Positions 34,967 through 43,610 of a stretch of 64,000 bases of DNA are shown piece by piece. The notes under the pieces are model-generated. The model ran no database searches, had not been told where the DNA came from, and saw nothing but the letters and a program-made list of their open reading frames with translations. The translations under genes and the position numbers were made by a program. This DNA comes from Taibaiella sp. (lineage in GTDB: Bacteria; Bacteroidota; Bacteroidia; Chitinophagales; Chitinophagaceae): contig JAHBTQ010000001.1 of assembly GCA_019638495.1 (NCBI GenBank), positions 1,116,001 to 1,180,000 on the forward strand. Reading direction: 5' to 3'. Numbering within the stretch: the stretch's first letter is position 1; the number at the start of each line of letters is the position of its first letter.

Positions 34967-35599
34967 TTAAGATGCCTGCCTCAGTTCGGTAGGAGTTATG
35001 ACGCGTTCCTGTGCGTCGTCTGGTACTGCTTCCTGTCCGCTGGTTGGCATTACTATCTGCTTGTCCGTAATGTCCTTCAGTTGGGGCAGTTGCGCAGGCG
35101 AGTTAATACCCAGGTAGTCCATGAAGTTTTTTGATGTGGTATAGATAAGTGGCTTGCCTACCATCTCTTCATTGCGGCCTGCTATCACTATCAGTTCTTT
35201 TTCCAGTAGTTTCTGAATGCTATAGTCCGCGCTCACACCACGTATATACTCAATTTCGCTCTTGGTTATCGGCTGCTTGTATGCAATGATGGAAAGTGTT
35301 TCCATAGCTGCAGTAGATAGCTTCTTGATGTGTTTATCACCATTGAGCTGCAATACAGTCTTGTGGAAAGCTTTCTTGGTGAGAAACTGGTATCCACCAC
35401 CTGTTTCCTGCAGGGAGAATGGATAATAGTCTGCGTCATACTTCTCGCGGATGGCTTCCAGGCATGTGGCAATGCGGTCAGTTTCAATAACCGTCTCCAG
35501 GGCCTGGCCCAGCACTTCCGTCATCTCTATCTGAGTCAGTGGGCGTTCGCTGGCAAATATCAGCGCTTCCACATGCGGCATCAGTTGTTCAATATCCAT
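34967..35599 (-). CDS. scpB: Segregation and condensation protein B
   Basis: ScpB dimers bind ScpA and SMC in the condensin that compacts and segregates the chromosome. The ATG at 35599 gives 210 residues; an upstream in-frame start would add 16 residues that do not fit. Two winged-helix domains are visible: MDIEQLMPHVEALIFASERPLTQIEM and, in the second, STAAMETLSIIAYKQPITKSEIEYIRGVSADYSIQKLLEKELI, which is highly conserved. The last 30 residues are a loose tail. scpA is not adjacent. Confidence 0.95.
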   Translation of the reverse strand: MDIEQLMPHVEALIFASERPLTQIEMTEVLGQALETVIETDRIATCLEAIREKYDADYYPFSLQETGGGYQFLTKKAFHKTVLQLNGDKHIKKLSTAAMETLSIIAYKQPITKSEIEYIRGVSADYSIQKLLEKELIVIAGRNEEMVGKPLIYTTSKNFMDYLGINSPAQLPQLKDITDKQIVMPTSGQEAVPDDAQERVITPTELRQAS

Positions 35600-35750
35600 A
35601 GTATTACTACGTTTTCTGTACCGAAAGTAGGACAGATAAAAACGCATCTACCCGGAAGTAATGCACAGGTGTGTATAACTGGAGCCTACAATTTTTGGTG
35701 GTTCACAGTGTTGTGACAGAGTGCCCACAGGTGTGGTACACAAACAAAAA

Positions 35751-35770
35751 TCCCGGCGCCACCGCCGGGA
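35751..35770 (-). terminator. Terminator of the DUF805 gene
   Basis: TCCCGGCG (35751-35758) pairs with CGCCGGGA (35763-35770). On the minus strand TTTTTG follows. Confidence 0.8.
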
Positions 35771-35807
35771 TCAATCTAATATATTGCAAATCAAATTATT
35801 GTGATGG

Positions 35808-36335
35808 TCATTGGAAAGAGGTGAAATCCGTGATTTCGGGTTCTTTAGGGTTGGGTCCCCATTTATTTGGGCCGGGTTTGCTGTCTTTTGCCATCAGGTA
35901 GATAAGTGTGATTGACAGGATCAGCATCACAAGGAACCACACCAGGAACGGCGTTGCAAACTGCATAACAACAGCCGGATCCATTTCGGTAGGTGAAAAG
36001 CCCGCAGCTATGGCCAGCGCCGCAATTTTTATGGCAAAAATTATCGTAGACACCACATAGCCAAGAAAGAAAAGGACATAATACCACCCACTCTTGCCTA
36101 TGTCGTGAAACCGCCTTACGTGCACTGCTACAGTGGGCACCAGCATAGCCAGGCTGAATAATGAGGCTATCAACCCTCCGCCGGTGGGCGACCAGTTGAG
36201 CCCTAACAAATGGTCGAGAATAATAGCGACAATGTAGAAGATGATGTAGAAAAGGACAAACATCCAGAACTCCTTGCGACGGGAGCGGCCGGAGAATGTT
36301 GCATATTTTTTAAGTGCGAGTATATACCATTTCAT
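35808..36335 (-). CDS. DUF805 family inner-membrane protein
   Basis: A 175-residue membrane protein with about four helices. It shows the DUF805 features: the N-terminal amphipathic KYATFSGRSRRKEFWMFVLF, and VAVHVRRFHDIGKSGWYYVL (the RRxHDxGxSGW motif) in the middle. YLMAKDSKPGPNKWGPNPKEP near the C-terminus matches the family's 'GxxGxNxYGpdP' tail. The function of DUF805 proteins is unknown; a phage or stress-related role has been suggested for some members. It stands alone with its own terminator. Confidence 0.9.
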   Translation of the reverse strand: MKWYILALKKYATFSGRSRRKEFWMFVLFYIIFYIVAIILDHLLGLNWSPTGGGLIASLFSLAMLVPTVAVHVRRFHDIGKSGWYYVLFFLGYVVSTIIFAIKIAALAIAAGFSPTEMDPAVVMQFATPFLVWFLVMLILSITLIYLMAKDSKPGPNKWGPNPKEPEITDFTSFQ

Positions 36336-36390
36336 AATTATAATTTTTCTAAAGGTAGAAAAAGAAATGGTAATCTAAATGCCTTAACCC

Positions 36391-37395
36391 TTATCGCACG
36401 TACGCAATATTGATGCCGATGGATAGGTAGGCTGCGCGTGTTTTCAGACCGGGCCGCATGCCTATTTCGTAGCTGGTACCCAGGTTTATTTTCTTCCTGG
36501 TAGAAACCAGCCTGCCACCTACTCTCCAGCCAATGTTGTTTACCGTAAAACTCTCTTTACCATTCGGCTCTATCGGGTATTCCATTCCCTTTACTTTGAA
36601 CGGGTCGATGGTCGTATTGGCTACTATCACATCTGCATATACTTCTTTGAAGATGGCTGTCTGCTTTTCAGCGCCTTCCATCCAGCTTATCGTATTGGTA
36701 GATTTGAATTTCATGTGTGTGACACGGGTCACACCTGCATAGAAACCGGTAGTAGTGGAGTTGGTATAATAGTCGCCGGTGAATTTTGTGCCGTTTACCG
36801 TGCGTACTGTGCCCTTGCCGACAGGCTGAGTCACAGACGCATTATGGTTGGCCGTGACCGGCGCAGTGCTGAAATAGGCTCCGCCACGAACTGCCATAAT
36901 ACGGCGGCATGGAAATTTTGCACGAAGTGTACGTACTGTTGTGCGGGGCATTCCCTTTCCATCCACTTCCTTAAAGCTCTCCAGCAGCATCTTTCGCTTC
37001 TCCCAGCCCTTCCCATCCCAGAAATGGATGCGTATACCCGCGCCGCCTACAGAAAAGGGAGTGATTATATTTTCAGAATAGTCTGTTTTGCTAGCCAGCG
37101 TAGAAAGGTAGCTAAAGTAGGTGCCCTTAAATCCGGCATTGAGCGACAGGTATTTCTTAAAGTAGTAGTCAATATTAGCGCCGGTGCCTATCCTTGCATA
37201 GTCAGCAAGAGAAGCTTCAGCATCTACAACATGCAATTCTGCAATAAGGCTCAGTTTCTTAGACTTGTCGTTTTTGATGAACACCTCTACACCCTGGTTG
37301 GTGGAAATGGTATCTCGTTTAGGTTTGGCGGCCACAACCATAGGCATTGCAAAGAGGGCTAGCATAAGGGTGTGCTTCACTGTCGGTCGTTTCAT
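36391..37395 (-). CDS. Putative outer-membrane beta-barrel protein, unknown function
   Basis: A 334-residue exported protein from the ATG at 37395, which opens a signal peptide (MKRPTVKHTLMLALFAMPMVVAA). The body alternates strands and turns in the way of outer-membrane barrels (LSLIAELHVVDAEASL, YFKKYLSLNAGFKGTYFSYL, PFSVGGAGIRIHFW) and ends with strands and an aromatic-rich tail (AAYLSIGINIAYVR). An internal segment NGTKFTGDYYTNSTTTGFYAGVTRV looks like one hairpin of the barrel. I do not recognise the family. An earlier in-frame start would add 27 residues without a leader. Confidence 0.6.
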   Translation of the reverse strand: MKRPTVKHTLMLALFAMPMVVAAKPKRDTISTNQGVEVFIKNDKSKKLSLIAELHVVDAEASLADYARIGTGANIDYYFKKYLSLNAGFKGTYFSYLSTLASKTDYSENIITPFSVGGAGIRIHFWDGKGWEKRKMLLESFKEVDGKGMPRTTVRTLRAKFPCRRIMAVRGGAYFSTAPVTANHNASVTQPVGKGTVRTVNGTKFTGDYYTNSTTTGFYAGVTRVTHMKFKSTNTISWMEGAEKQTAIFKEVYADVIVANTTIDPFKVKGMEYPIEPNGKESFTVNNIGWRVGGRLVSTRKKINLGTSYEIGMRPGLKTRAAYLSIGINIAYVR

Positions 37396-37541
37396 ACAAT
37401 CGGGTGGCCGGGATGAGCCTGGTTTTGTGTGTTTATTTTGAAAATATACGATCACCGGACGATCCGGGGAGGGCAAAGCTAAAAAAAATAGTAAAAGATA
37501 ATGTATGTGACCCCGCGCGCGGGTCGTAAATAAATAAAAAC

Positions 37542-37579
37542 ACCCCGCATTTCAGGGGTGTGTTCCTGCAATGCGGGGT
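37542..37579 (-). terminator. Terminator of the small membrane protein gene
   Basis: ACCCCGCATT (37542-37551) pairs perfectly with AATGCGGGGT (37570-37579). On the minus strand GTTTTTATTT follows. A second GC-rich palindrome (GACCC CGCGCGC GGGTC) lies just beyond, at about 37509-37525. Confidence 0.75.
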
Positions 37580-37611
37580 ATTCCCGGTCAATAACAACAT
37601 CTATTAGGACC

Positions 37612-37920
37612 TTACGTCAATATTATCAGTAGTATCAGTATTACTATCAAAGCGCCTGCAGAGATGTACACGCCTCCGCTGATGTCCTTAAGCTGTTCGC
37701 GAATTGACCGTAGCTCTTTGCGCAACTCTTTCTTTTCAGCGGGGCTCAGGTTTGTTTTATTCATTACCCGAATCTCTTCTACCCGGTTCAGCAATACTTG
37801 CGCACGTGCAGCATCGGTGGTTGTGGCGATCTCGGTCTTCGCGCTCGCCGCCTGTGTCTCGGTCGGAATGAAGGTAAATGACAGGACTGCTGCCATAATG
37901 CCTACTGTGATTTTTTTCAT
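37612..37920 (-). CDS. Small exported protein with C-terminal membrane helix
   Basis: A 102-residue protein with a signal peptide (MKKITVGIMAAVLSFTFIP...AASA), a charged helical middle (SPAEKKELRKELRSIREQLKDI) and a C-terminal hydrophobic helix (GGVYISAGALIVILILLIILT). Similar small proteins are frequent in Bacteroidota, with no known role. The layout would put the charged coil in the periplasm anchored in the inner membrane. It has its own terminator and a -7-like element at 37955. Confidence 0.75.
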   Translation of the reverse strand: MKKITVGIMAAVLSFTFIPTETQAASAKTEIATTTDAARAQVLLNRVEEIRVMNKTNLSPAEKKELRKELRSIREQLKDISGGVYISAGALIVILILLIILT

Positions 37921-37954
37921 GTCAAAGCGTTTTAGTTAGTGAGTTTATTCAATA

Positions 37955-37962
37955 CAAAACTA
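37955..37962 (-). promoter_or_regulatory. Putative -7 element for the small exported protein
   Basis: On the minus strand TAGTTTTG matches TAnnTTTG, 34 nt before the ATG at 37920. Confidence 0.45.
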
Positions 37963-38073
37963 CTCTGACACACAGCCACTACCATTACAAACAGGTGTGT
38001 AAAGTTTACAGTTTTCATTGAAAAGTGAGAATGCTGCAAAGCTTGTGGCATCTGCACTCTGCCATTATTTAAT

Positions 38074-38081
38074 TACTTTTG
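38074..38081 (+). promoter_or_regulatory. Putative -7 element for the 38.2-43.5 kb operon
   Basis: TACTTTTG matches TAnnTTTG and is the only such site in the 268-nt gap before the RraA-like gene, giving a leader of about 100 nt. No -33 match is seen at the right distance. Confidence 0.45.
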
Positions 38082-38188
38082 GCTTGAAGCCCTGACAAAT
38101 GAATTCGCTGCACACGCGGTGCCAATGAGATGGGATATAGTGGCAACGAGTTCAAATTCTCAATTACGTAAGGGTAAAAGTTATCAAT

Positions 38189-38902
38189 ATGGATAATATT
38201 CAGGAAATCAGGAACCGGGTAATCAGCACTATTTGGGAAAACAAGATATCAACCACCGAGATTGCCGATGTACTGGGTAAAAAGGGTGCGCTTAAAGGTG
38301 TGCTGCCCATAAACCCTCGCCATTTTCGCGTGGGGGAGGCTGTATTCGTATATGCCTATAAGGAAAGCAACTGGGAAGTGCATGAGCAGATAGCTGAGCT
38401 GGACCTGGCAGATAAGATTGTATATATACACGGTATTGAGTGTGCGGACCGCGCAATTATCGGCGATCTCATTTCAAAGTATCTCTTCCTCTATAAGAGA
38501 TGCAAAGCCATAGTGATCAACGCGCCAATGCGCGATGCCCATACCATTATTAAGGAAAACTATCCTATCTGGTGCATGAGCGCCTCGCCAATAGGCTGCA
38601 TGAATGTGAAGAATGAAACACAGCCGCCAGCTGAAATTCTGGACCCGCTCCGGAAGAAATTCAACAAGGGCGTAATGGTGTGCGACGATAGCGGTGTAGT
38701 GTTGATAGAAGAACACCAACTTAATAACGACCTGCTGGAGAAGCTCAAGTTCATAGAACTCCAGGAAGATATATGGTTCTTCTGCATTGACACGTTGAAG
38801 ATGTCTACTTACGAAACGGTATGCCTGAAAAAGTACCTTGATGAGTCTCTCGTGGACAAGGAAAAACTCATTCAGTTATCAAAATTCACAACAGCCCACT
38901 AG
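38189..38902 (+). CDS. RraA-like (HMG/CHA aldolase fold) protein
   Basis: First gene of a tightly packed six-gene operon. The 237 residues follow the RraA/4-hydroxy-4-methyl-2-oxoglutarate aldolase fold: ISTTEIADVLGKKGAL at 20-35, GDLISKYL with D93, and the substrate/metal motif INAPMRDAHTI with R115-D116. In aldolases of this family the pattern is D-x20-R-D; here I count 21 residues between D93 and R115. Family members cleave 2-oxoacids or decarboxylate oxaloacetate; others merely bind RNase E. In this setting a C-C bond reaction on a 2-oxoacid or a sugar-derived intermediate is more likely. About 70 extra C-terminal residues follow the core. Confidence 0.75.
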   Translation: MDNIQEIRNRVISTIWENKISTTEIADVLGKKGALKGVLPINPRHFRVGEAVFVYAYKESNWEVHEQIAELDLADKIVYIHGIECADRAIIGDLISKYLFLYKRCKAIVINAPMRDAHTIIKENYPIWCMSASPIGCMNVKNETQPPAEILDPLRKKFNKGVMVCDDSGVVLIEEHQLNNDLLEKLKFIELQEDIWFFCIDTLKMSTYETVCLKKYLDESLVDKEKLIQLSKFTTAH

Positions 38903-38908
38903 CTTGTG

Positions 38909-39847
38909 ATGACCGAACTTTCGATAGTTGTAACTATTTATAATGCGGAGGAGGTGCTACCTGAACTTGTAGACAGGTTGCAGAAGGCTGCACTGCAGGT
39001 CACAGAGCAGTATGAACTTATTTTTATAGAGGACCGAAGCAGGGACAGGTCGTGGCCTGTACTGAAAGCAGAGGCGGCTAAAGATAGCAGGATCAAAGCA
39101 GCGCGTTTTGCGCGCAATTTTGGCCAGCACAATGCCCTCACTGCGGGGCTTTATATGGCAAAGGGAAACTATGTGGTAATGATGGATGGCGATCTGCAGG
39201 ATGAGCCTGAAGTAATACCCAGGTTATACGAGAATATAAGGCAAAGCGAGAATGAGATTGTATACGTACGACGCATAAACCGGAAAGACTCCGGCTTTAA
39301 GCGTCTCACTTCGCGCATGTACAATAACATCTTTTCGGTGATGTCCGGCATAAAGCTGGATCCTCATGTGGGCACTTTCAGAATTATGACCCGCCTGGTC
39401 AATGACAGCTTCAGGCAGTTCAGGGAAGTGCACAAATATATTGGTGGTGTCTTCTATTGGATGAATTTCCAGGAAGGATACTTCGATGCGGAGCACAGGG
39501 AACGCAAATACGGGAAGTCAAATTACAATCTGTCCCGCATGCTGAAGCTGGCACTCAATGGCATGCTGAGTTTTTCTAACAAACCACTCAACATAGCCAT
39601 GTACATCGGCTTTCTCAGTGCATTTGGCTCGCTTTGTATGGGTTTGTATTTTATCTCCATCAAGCTCATTTACAATGCCAACGTACCAGGTTACTATTCA
39701 CTAATCGTTTCGCTCTATTTTATAGGCGGACTTATACTTTTTGTTCTGGGTATAATAGGCCAGTATATAGGCCGTATTTATGACCAGACACGATCACGCC
39801 CCGAGTTCCTTATTCAGGATAAGATAAACTTTGACCATGAACAATAA
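38909..39847 (+). CDS. Polyprenyl-phosphate glycosyltransferase (GT2, DPM1/ArnC/GtrB-like)
   Basis: A 312-residue membrane glycosyltransferase. The GT-A core begins ELSIVVTIYNAEEVLPELV, with the DxD-type motif MMDGDLQDEP near residues 93-100. Two C-terminal membrane helices (about 228-255 and 265-290) end with GQYIGRIYDQTRSRPEFLIQD, as in the undecaprenyl-phosphate glycosyltransferases ArnC and GtrB. It would make a lipid-linked sugar on the cytoplasmic face. It starts 6 nt after the RraA-like stop and overlaps the methyltransferase gene by 11 nt. A paralogue of the same type lies at 59434. Confidence 0.88.
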   Translation: MTELSIVVTIYNAEEVLPELVDRLQKAALQVTEQYELIFIEDRSRDRSWPVLKAEAAKDSRIKAARFARNFGQHNALTAGLYMAKGNYVVMMDGDLQDEPEVIPRLYENIRQSENEIVYVRRINRKDSGFKRLTSRMYNNIFSVMSGIKLDPHVGTFRIMTRLVNDSFRQFREVHKYIGGVFYWMNFQEGYFDAEHRERKYGKSNYNLSRMLKLALNGMLSFSNKPLNIAMYIGFLSAFGSLCMGLYFISIKLIYNANVPGYYSLIVSLYFIGGLILFVLGIIGQYIGRIYDQTRSRPEFLIQDKINFDHEQ

Positions 39848-40493
39848 AGAAATCAGGGAAACAATAGAAAGATACAATCAACGACTGGAAGAACACGGAG
39901 AATCAGAAGAGGCCCTGGGCTGGGGACCGAAAGGAAGAGCAAAACTACGCTATGAAATACTGCTTTCGCGTTGGGACATAACCAGCTCTTCAGTCTTAGA
40001 CTTTGGTTGTGGGTTCGGTGATATGTATGGCTATATTACCGCTAAGGGAATTCCCTATGTGGCATATACCGGCATGGACATCAACAGCAGGTTTATTGAT
40101 ATAGCGACTCATAAGTACAGAGATGCGAAGTTTTACAATGGCGAGCTGCCGGAAAGAGCGGCGAAGGCGGGATTCGACTTCATCTTTTCATCTGGTGTAT
40201 TCAACCATGCACTCGAAGACAACATTGGCTTCATCAAAGAGAAGTTAGACTGGTTTGACAAAACCTGTAAACGTGGTTTTGCGGTCAACTTTTTGTCAAA
40301 CCGGGTCGACTATCAATATGACTATACTTATCACGCCGACCCTGCAGAGATATTACAGCTAGCTTACCAATACTCTAATAATGTGGTGCTTAGAAATGAC
40401 TATATGCCGTTTGAATTCACAATATTTGTAGACAAGGGGGCTGAGGTGGATGAAGAATATACCGTTTACAATGACTATCTGAGATATGTTTAG
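39837..40493 (+). CDS. Class I SAM-dependent methyltransferase
   Basis: A 218-residue Rossmann methyltransferase from the ATG at 39837, which overlaps the glycosyltransferase stop. The SAM-binding motif I is VLDFGCGFGDMYGYI (about residues 55-69) and motif II is YTGMDINSRFIDIA. FDFIFSSGVFNHAL is motif IV. Such enzymes methylate small molecules or sugars; the acceptor is not evident. Its end overlaps the ATP-grasp gene by 8 nt, indicating translational coupling. Confidence 0.87.
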   Translation: MNNKEIRETIERYNQRLEEHGESEEALGWGPKGRAKLRYEILLSRWDITSSSVLDFGCGFGDMYGYITAKGIPYVAYTGMDINSRFIDIATHKYRDAKFYNGELPERAAKAGFDFIFSSGVFNHALEDNIGFIKEKLDWFDKTCKRGFAVNFLSNRVDYQYDYTYHADPAEILQLAYQYSNNVVLRNDYMPFEFTIFVDKGAEVDEEYTVYNDYLRYV

Positions 40494-41691
40494 CTCTAAA
40501 CACGCACTGGTGGTTGCGGGTGGCCAGTGGCAGGTGCCTCTAATTAATTTCCTTCAAAAGCGAGGATACAAAGTGACAGTCGCAGACCCATTCGACTCCT
40601 CTCCGGGGGTAATGGTCGCTGATGCCCATGTAAAGGCCGATGTCCGGGACTATGCGGGAATTCTGTCTGCGGTTGCGGGTCAAAAATTTGACTTGATTAC
40701 AACAGACCAATCTGACATTGCCGTAGAGACTGTTGCCGCGCTTGCACAGCATTTTGGAGTAAAGGCAATGGACCCTGATGTCATCCGGAAATTCACCAAC
40801 AAATATGAGTCACGGCAATTTGCCGGGAAGATAGGCATGCCGGTGCCGGCGTATGGCATTGCGCATTCGCTCGCGGAGGTGCAGCAGCAGATTGAGCGCT
40901 TAGGTCTGCCGGTAATATTGAAGCCGGTTGATGCTCAATCGAGCAGGGGCATCTTCATGATTAATGAACAAAACCATAGCGCGCTGGCGGAAATGGTCGC
41001 TCAGACTTTTAAAGAGAGCAGGGCAGACCACATCCTCGTAGAGCAGTTTTTCGTTGGTACAGAATTGACGGTTGAGGGCATTTGTTCCGGTGGTAAGCAC
41101 AAGACCCTGGCAGTATCTGAAAAAAGGCACTTCAGGACAGGAATCGCCAGCGACCTCATATACCCTGCTCACATCCCCGGGCAGGTGTGGCAGCAGATAG
41201 TGGAGCTCAATGATAAATATGTAGAGGAGTCCGGGCTGGAGTTCGGAATCACCCATGCGGAGTACCTCTATAACCGGGATTCCGGTGAAATTTGCCTTGT
41301 GGAAATTGCTTGCAGGGGTGGGGGAACGCTCATCTCGTCGCACATAACAAATTGGGTGGCCGGAGTGAACGTGTATGACATGCATGTAAGCAACCTGGAA
41401 GGTGGTGTCACCGATGTGCGCGCGATACAATGCCTGAAACGGTCGGCTGTACTGCATTTTTTTGAGTTCCCGAATGGAACGGTAAAGAAGATCAGTGGGT
41501 TGGATGCGATAAGGGTGATAGACGGGGTGGCAATGATAAAGCTGGATTTTACGGAAGGCTCTGTAATTAAAGCTGCCAATGATGACCGGAGCCGACAGGG
41601 TTTTGTGATCGTGCTGGCAGATGATCCGGGAGAATTAAAGCACAAACTCGATCAAATAATTGACCTTCTAAAAGTAGAGATCGGTGTATAA
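40486..41691 (+). CDS. ATP-grasp domain ligase
   Basis: A 401-residue ATP-grasp enzyme. The N-terminal Rossmann-like domain (HALVVAGGQWQVPLINFL, then LITTDQSDIAVETVA) is followed by the ATP-grasp core: MPVPAYGIAHSLAEV, LPVILKPVDAQSSRGI (ATP-binding Lys), HILVEQFFVGTELTVEG and the metal-binding LVEIACRGGG. It resembles the PurK/carbamoyl-phosphate-synthase-like ligases that join a carboxylate to an amine through an acyl phosphate. With the neighbouring aminotransferase it may condense an amino acid, but substrates are unknown. It overlaps both neighbours by 8 nt. Confidence 0.88.
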   Translation: MFSSKHALVVAGGQWQVPLINFLQKRGYKVTVADPFDSSPGVMVADAHVKADVRDYAGILSAVAGQKFDLITTDQSDIAVETVAALAQHFGVKAMDPDVIRKFTNKYESRQFAGKIGMPVPAYGIAHSLAEVQQQIERLGLPVILKPVDAQSSRGIFMINEQNHSALAEMVAQTFKESRADHILVEQFFVGTELTVEGICSGGKHKTLAVSEKRHFRTGIASDLIYPAHIPGQVWQQIVELNDKYVEESGLEFGITHAEYLYNRDSGEICLVEIACRGGGTLISSHITNWVAGVNVYDMHVSNLEGGVTDVRAIQCLKRSAVLHFFEFPNGTVKKISGLDAIRVIDGVAMIKLDFTEGSVIKAANDDRSRQGFVIVLADDPGELKHKLDQIIDLLKVEIGV

Positions 41692-42829
41692 CCAGGTACT
41701 AAACGACATGAAGCCTTCGGCATCAATGAAGGCTGGCCTTTCAGAGCAACAAAAGGTGATGACCAACCTTGCAGTGGGCATTCCGGACCTGGTAGCACCA
41801 CGCGAAATATCAGACCTGGTAATCCAGGCTGCTGAAGCGCAGCGATATAATTATGTGCCATCCCGTGGCACCAAAAAGGCGCTTCAGAATCTGAAACATC
41901 TGTTGTTCGAGACAGAAGACGCTTTAGTGCCTGACCGCAACCTTTTGCTGGTCAGTGGCGCCAAATACGGTATCTACCTTACATTGAAAACGGTGTGTAA
42001 TGCCGGCGATACTGTCGTGCTGATGCAACCATACTGGCTTAGCTACCCGGAGATCGTCCGGTCGCTGGGGCTGAATTTTGTTTCCTGGCATCCCCGTGTC
42101 GATGCCGGGGGCCATCTGCATTTCGACTTCGCGGATTTCGAAGCCCTTGTGAAGCAACACAATGTGCGCGCGTTGATACTTAACAATCCGAATAATCCGT
42201 CGGGAAAAGTATTCTCAAAGGAATTCGCTACTCAGCTTGCGGCAATGCTTGAAAGGGCGGGTGGCTGGTTGCTGATCGATGAGGTTTATAGGGACCTCGT
42301 ATTTGATTCAGGGAGCGAAAAAGAGTTTGAGGTGACCGGCAATAACATCGTCCGCGTGGGTTCTCTTTCAAAGAGCTTGTCCATTCCGGGCCTTCGCTTG
42401 GGATATATTGCCGGTCCGGACAAGATGATAGAATATGCCGACATTTTTAACCAGCATATTCAGACCTGTATCAATTCTCTGTCATGCTACGTAATGGAAA
42501 ACCTGGAACGGGACGTCTTCCGGTCATTTGCCGCTACGTGTTCCCATACCTACGGCGCACGGTTCGCGCTCATAGCCTCGGCTTTCAAAGGCTCTGACCT
42601 CACAGTATTGCATAGTGACGCCACATTTTATTCGTTAGTCAACTTTGGGAAGCATTTCGCTGATGGGCAGGCCGCCTGCGACTTTTTAGCCGAAAAATTG
42701 GACATAATTGCTGTGCCGGGGCTTCCTTATGGGTCAGATTTTAAGGATTATGTTCGTATATGTCTTACCTTGCCAACGCCTACGCTTGCGAAGGTGTTTG
42801 ATAATATACTAAAACACACCCCTTTATGA
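41684..42829 (+). CDS. PLP-dependent aminotransferase, class I/II
   Basis: A 381-residue fold type I aminotransferase. Key residues are LNNPNNPSGKVF (169-178), LLIDEVYRDL with D199, the Schiff-base lysine K230 in SLSKSLSIPGLRLGY, and R238 for the cofactor phosphate. It resembles aspartate/tyrosine-type enzymes. The start is probably the GTG at 41684, within the GTGTATAA overlap with the ATP-grasp gene; ATG at 41708 is an alternative. It overlaps the amidohydrolase gene through ATGA. It would supply or consume an amino acid for the operon's pathway. Confidence 0.9.
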   Translation: MYNQVLNDMKPSASMKAGLSEQQKVMTNLAVGIPDLVAPREISDLVIQAAEAQRYNYVPSRGTKKALQNLKHLLFETEDALVPDRNLLLVSGAKYGIYLTLKTVCNAGDTVVLMQPYWLSYPEIVRSLGLNFVSWHPRVDAGGHLHFDFADFEALVKQHNVRALILNNPNNPSGKVFSKEFATQLAAMLERAGGWLLIDEVYRDLVFDSGSEKEFEVTGNNIVRVGSLSKSLSIPGLRLGYIAGPDKMIEYADIFNQHIQTCINSLSCYVMENLERDVFRSFAATCSHTYGARFALIASAFKGSDLTVLHSDATFYSLVNFGKHFADGQAACDFLAEKLDIIAVPGLPYGSDFKDYVRICLTLPTPTLAKVFDNILKHTPL

Positions 42830-43545
42830 ATGTATTTGATTGTCATTTTCACATTGAAACAGGCCTTGAAAAATATGACATAGAGACTTCAGGGAAGAAC
42901 ATAATCTTTAACTCCATTGAGTCCTACAGGGAGCACCATTCACTGGCTTCCAAACATGATACTGTTTCTCTGATATTCGACTACAAAGAACGTTTGGATG
43001 AGGTGAAGAGCATTGTAGACGGGGGAGGTATCAACGCTCTAAAAATTCACAGCCGCATACAGAAGCTTGCCGAAGCGGACTACCCGGCGCTCATAGAAAA
43101 GATGATAGCGTTCGACCCTAAGACACCCATCATTGTTGATGCGTTTTTCTTTGGAGACGACCTCGAGTTTCAACCCAGCCTGCCATTCATAGTAAAGCTT
43201 GCCAGGCAATTTCCGGAAATACCTGTTATTGTAGCCCATTGCGGAGGCTATGACGTCATGAAGTTCTTTTACCATCTGCGTAAACTGCCAAATATCTATT
43301 TCGACCTATCCATAAGTCTCGCGTATATGCGAAGCACTTCTGTTTATGCCGACTTCAAGAATCTCATCAATTTCGGTGAAAGGGGAAGAGTAATGTTCGG
43401 TACAGATTATCCTTACATAGTACCCTCTGTGCAACTGGGCGTGTTTAACCAAATGGCAGATGAGCTGAATATGCCGTCTGAAAAGCGCAACGAGATATTG
43501 TATACGAACGCACGTTCGGTTTTTAGCTCTTCGCTGGTTAGCTAA
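42826..43545 (+). CDS. Amidohydrolase-2 family metal-dependent hydrolase
   Basis: A 239-residue TIM-barrel protein with the ACMSD/amidohydrolase-2 pattern: HFH at residues 7-9, K73/H75 in ALKIHSR, H138 in VIVAHCGGYD and D194 in VMFGTDYP. These would bind one or two metal ions and hydrolyse an amide or decarboxylate a carboxylic substrate. It is the last of the six overlapping genes (ATGA overlap). Together with the RraA-like, ATP-grasp and aminotransferase genes it implies an amino-acid-derived small molecule or sugar substituent being built. Confidence 0.85.
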   Translation: MNVFDCHFHIETGLEKYDIETSGKNIIFNSIESYREHHSLASKHDTVSLIFDYKERLDEVKSIVDGGGINALKIHSRIQKLAEADYPALIEKMIAFDPKTPIIVDAFFFGDDLEFQPSLPFIVKLARQFPEIPVIVAHCGGYDVMKFFYHLRKLPNIYFDLSISLAYMRSTSVYADFKNLINFGERGRVMFGTDYPYIVPSVQLGVFNQMADELNMPSEKRNEILYTNARSVFSSSLVS

Positions 43546-43560
43546 GCCATGATCGGCAAG

Positions 43561-43587
43561 CTTGCTATGGCAAAAACTGTATCTTTG
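43561..43587 (+). promoter_or_regulatory. Putative promoter of the rffA-like gene
   Basis: CTTG at 43561-43564 and TATCTTTG at 43580-43587 are separated by 15 nt. The -7 is a full match to TAnnTTTG; the spacing is a little short. Confidence 0.5.
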
Positions 43588-43610
43588 AAAACTCTGTTTT
43601 AATAATCACA

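Noticed and set aside
38189..38902. RNase E inhibitor RraA
   Set aside because: The D...RD aldolase-type residues and the operon with metabolic enzymes favour an enzymatic role over RNase E regulation.
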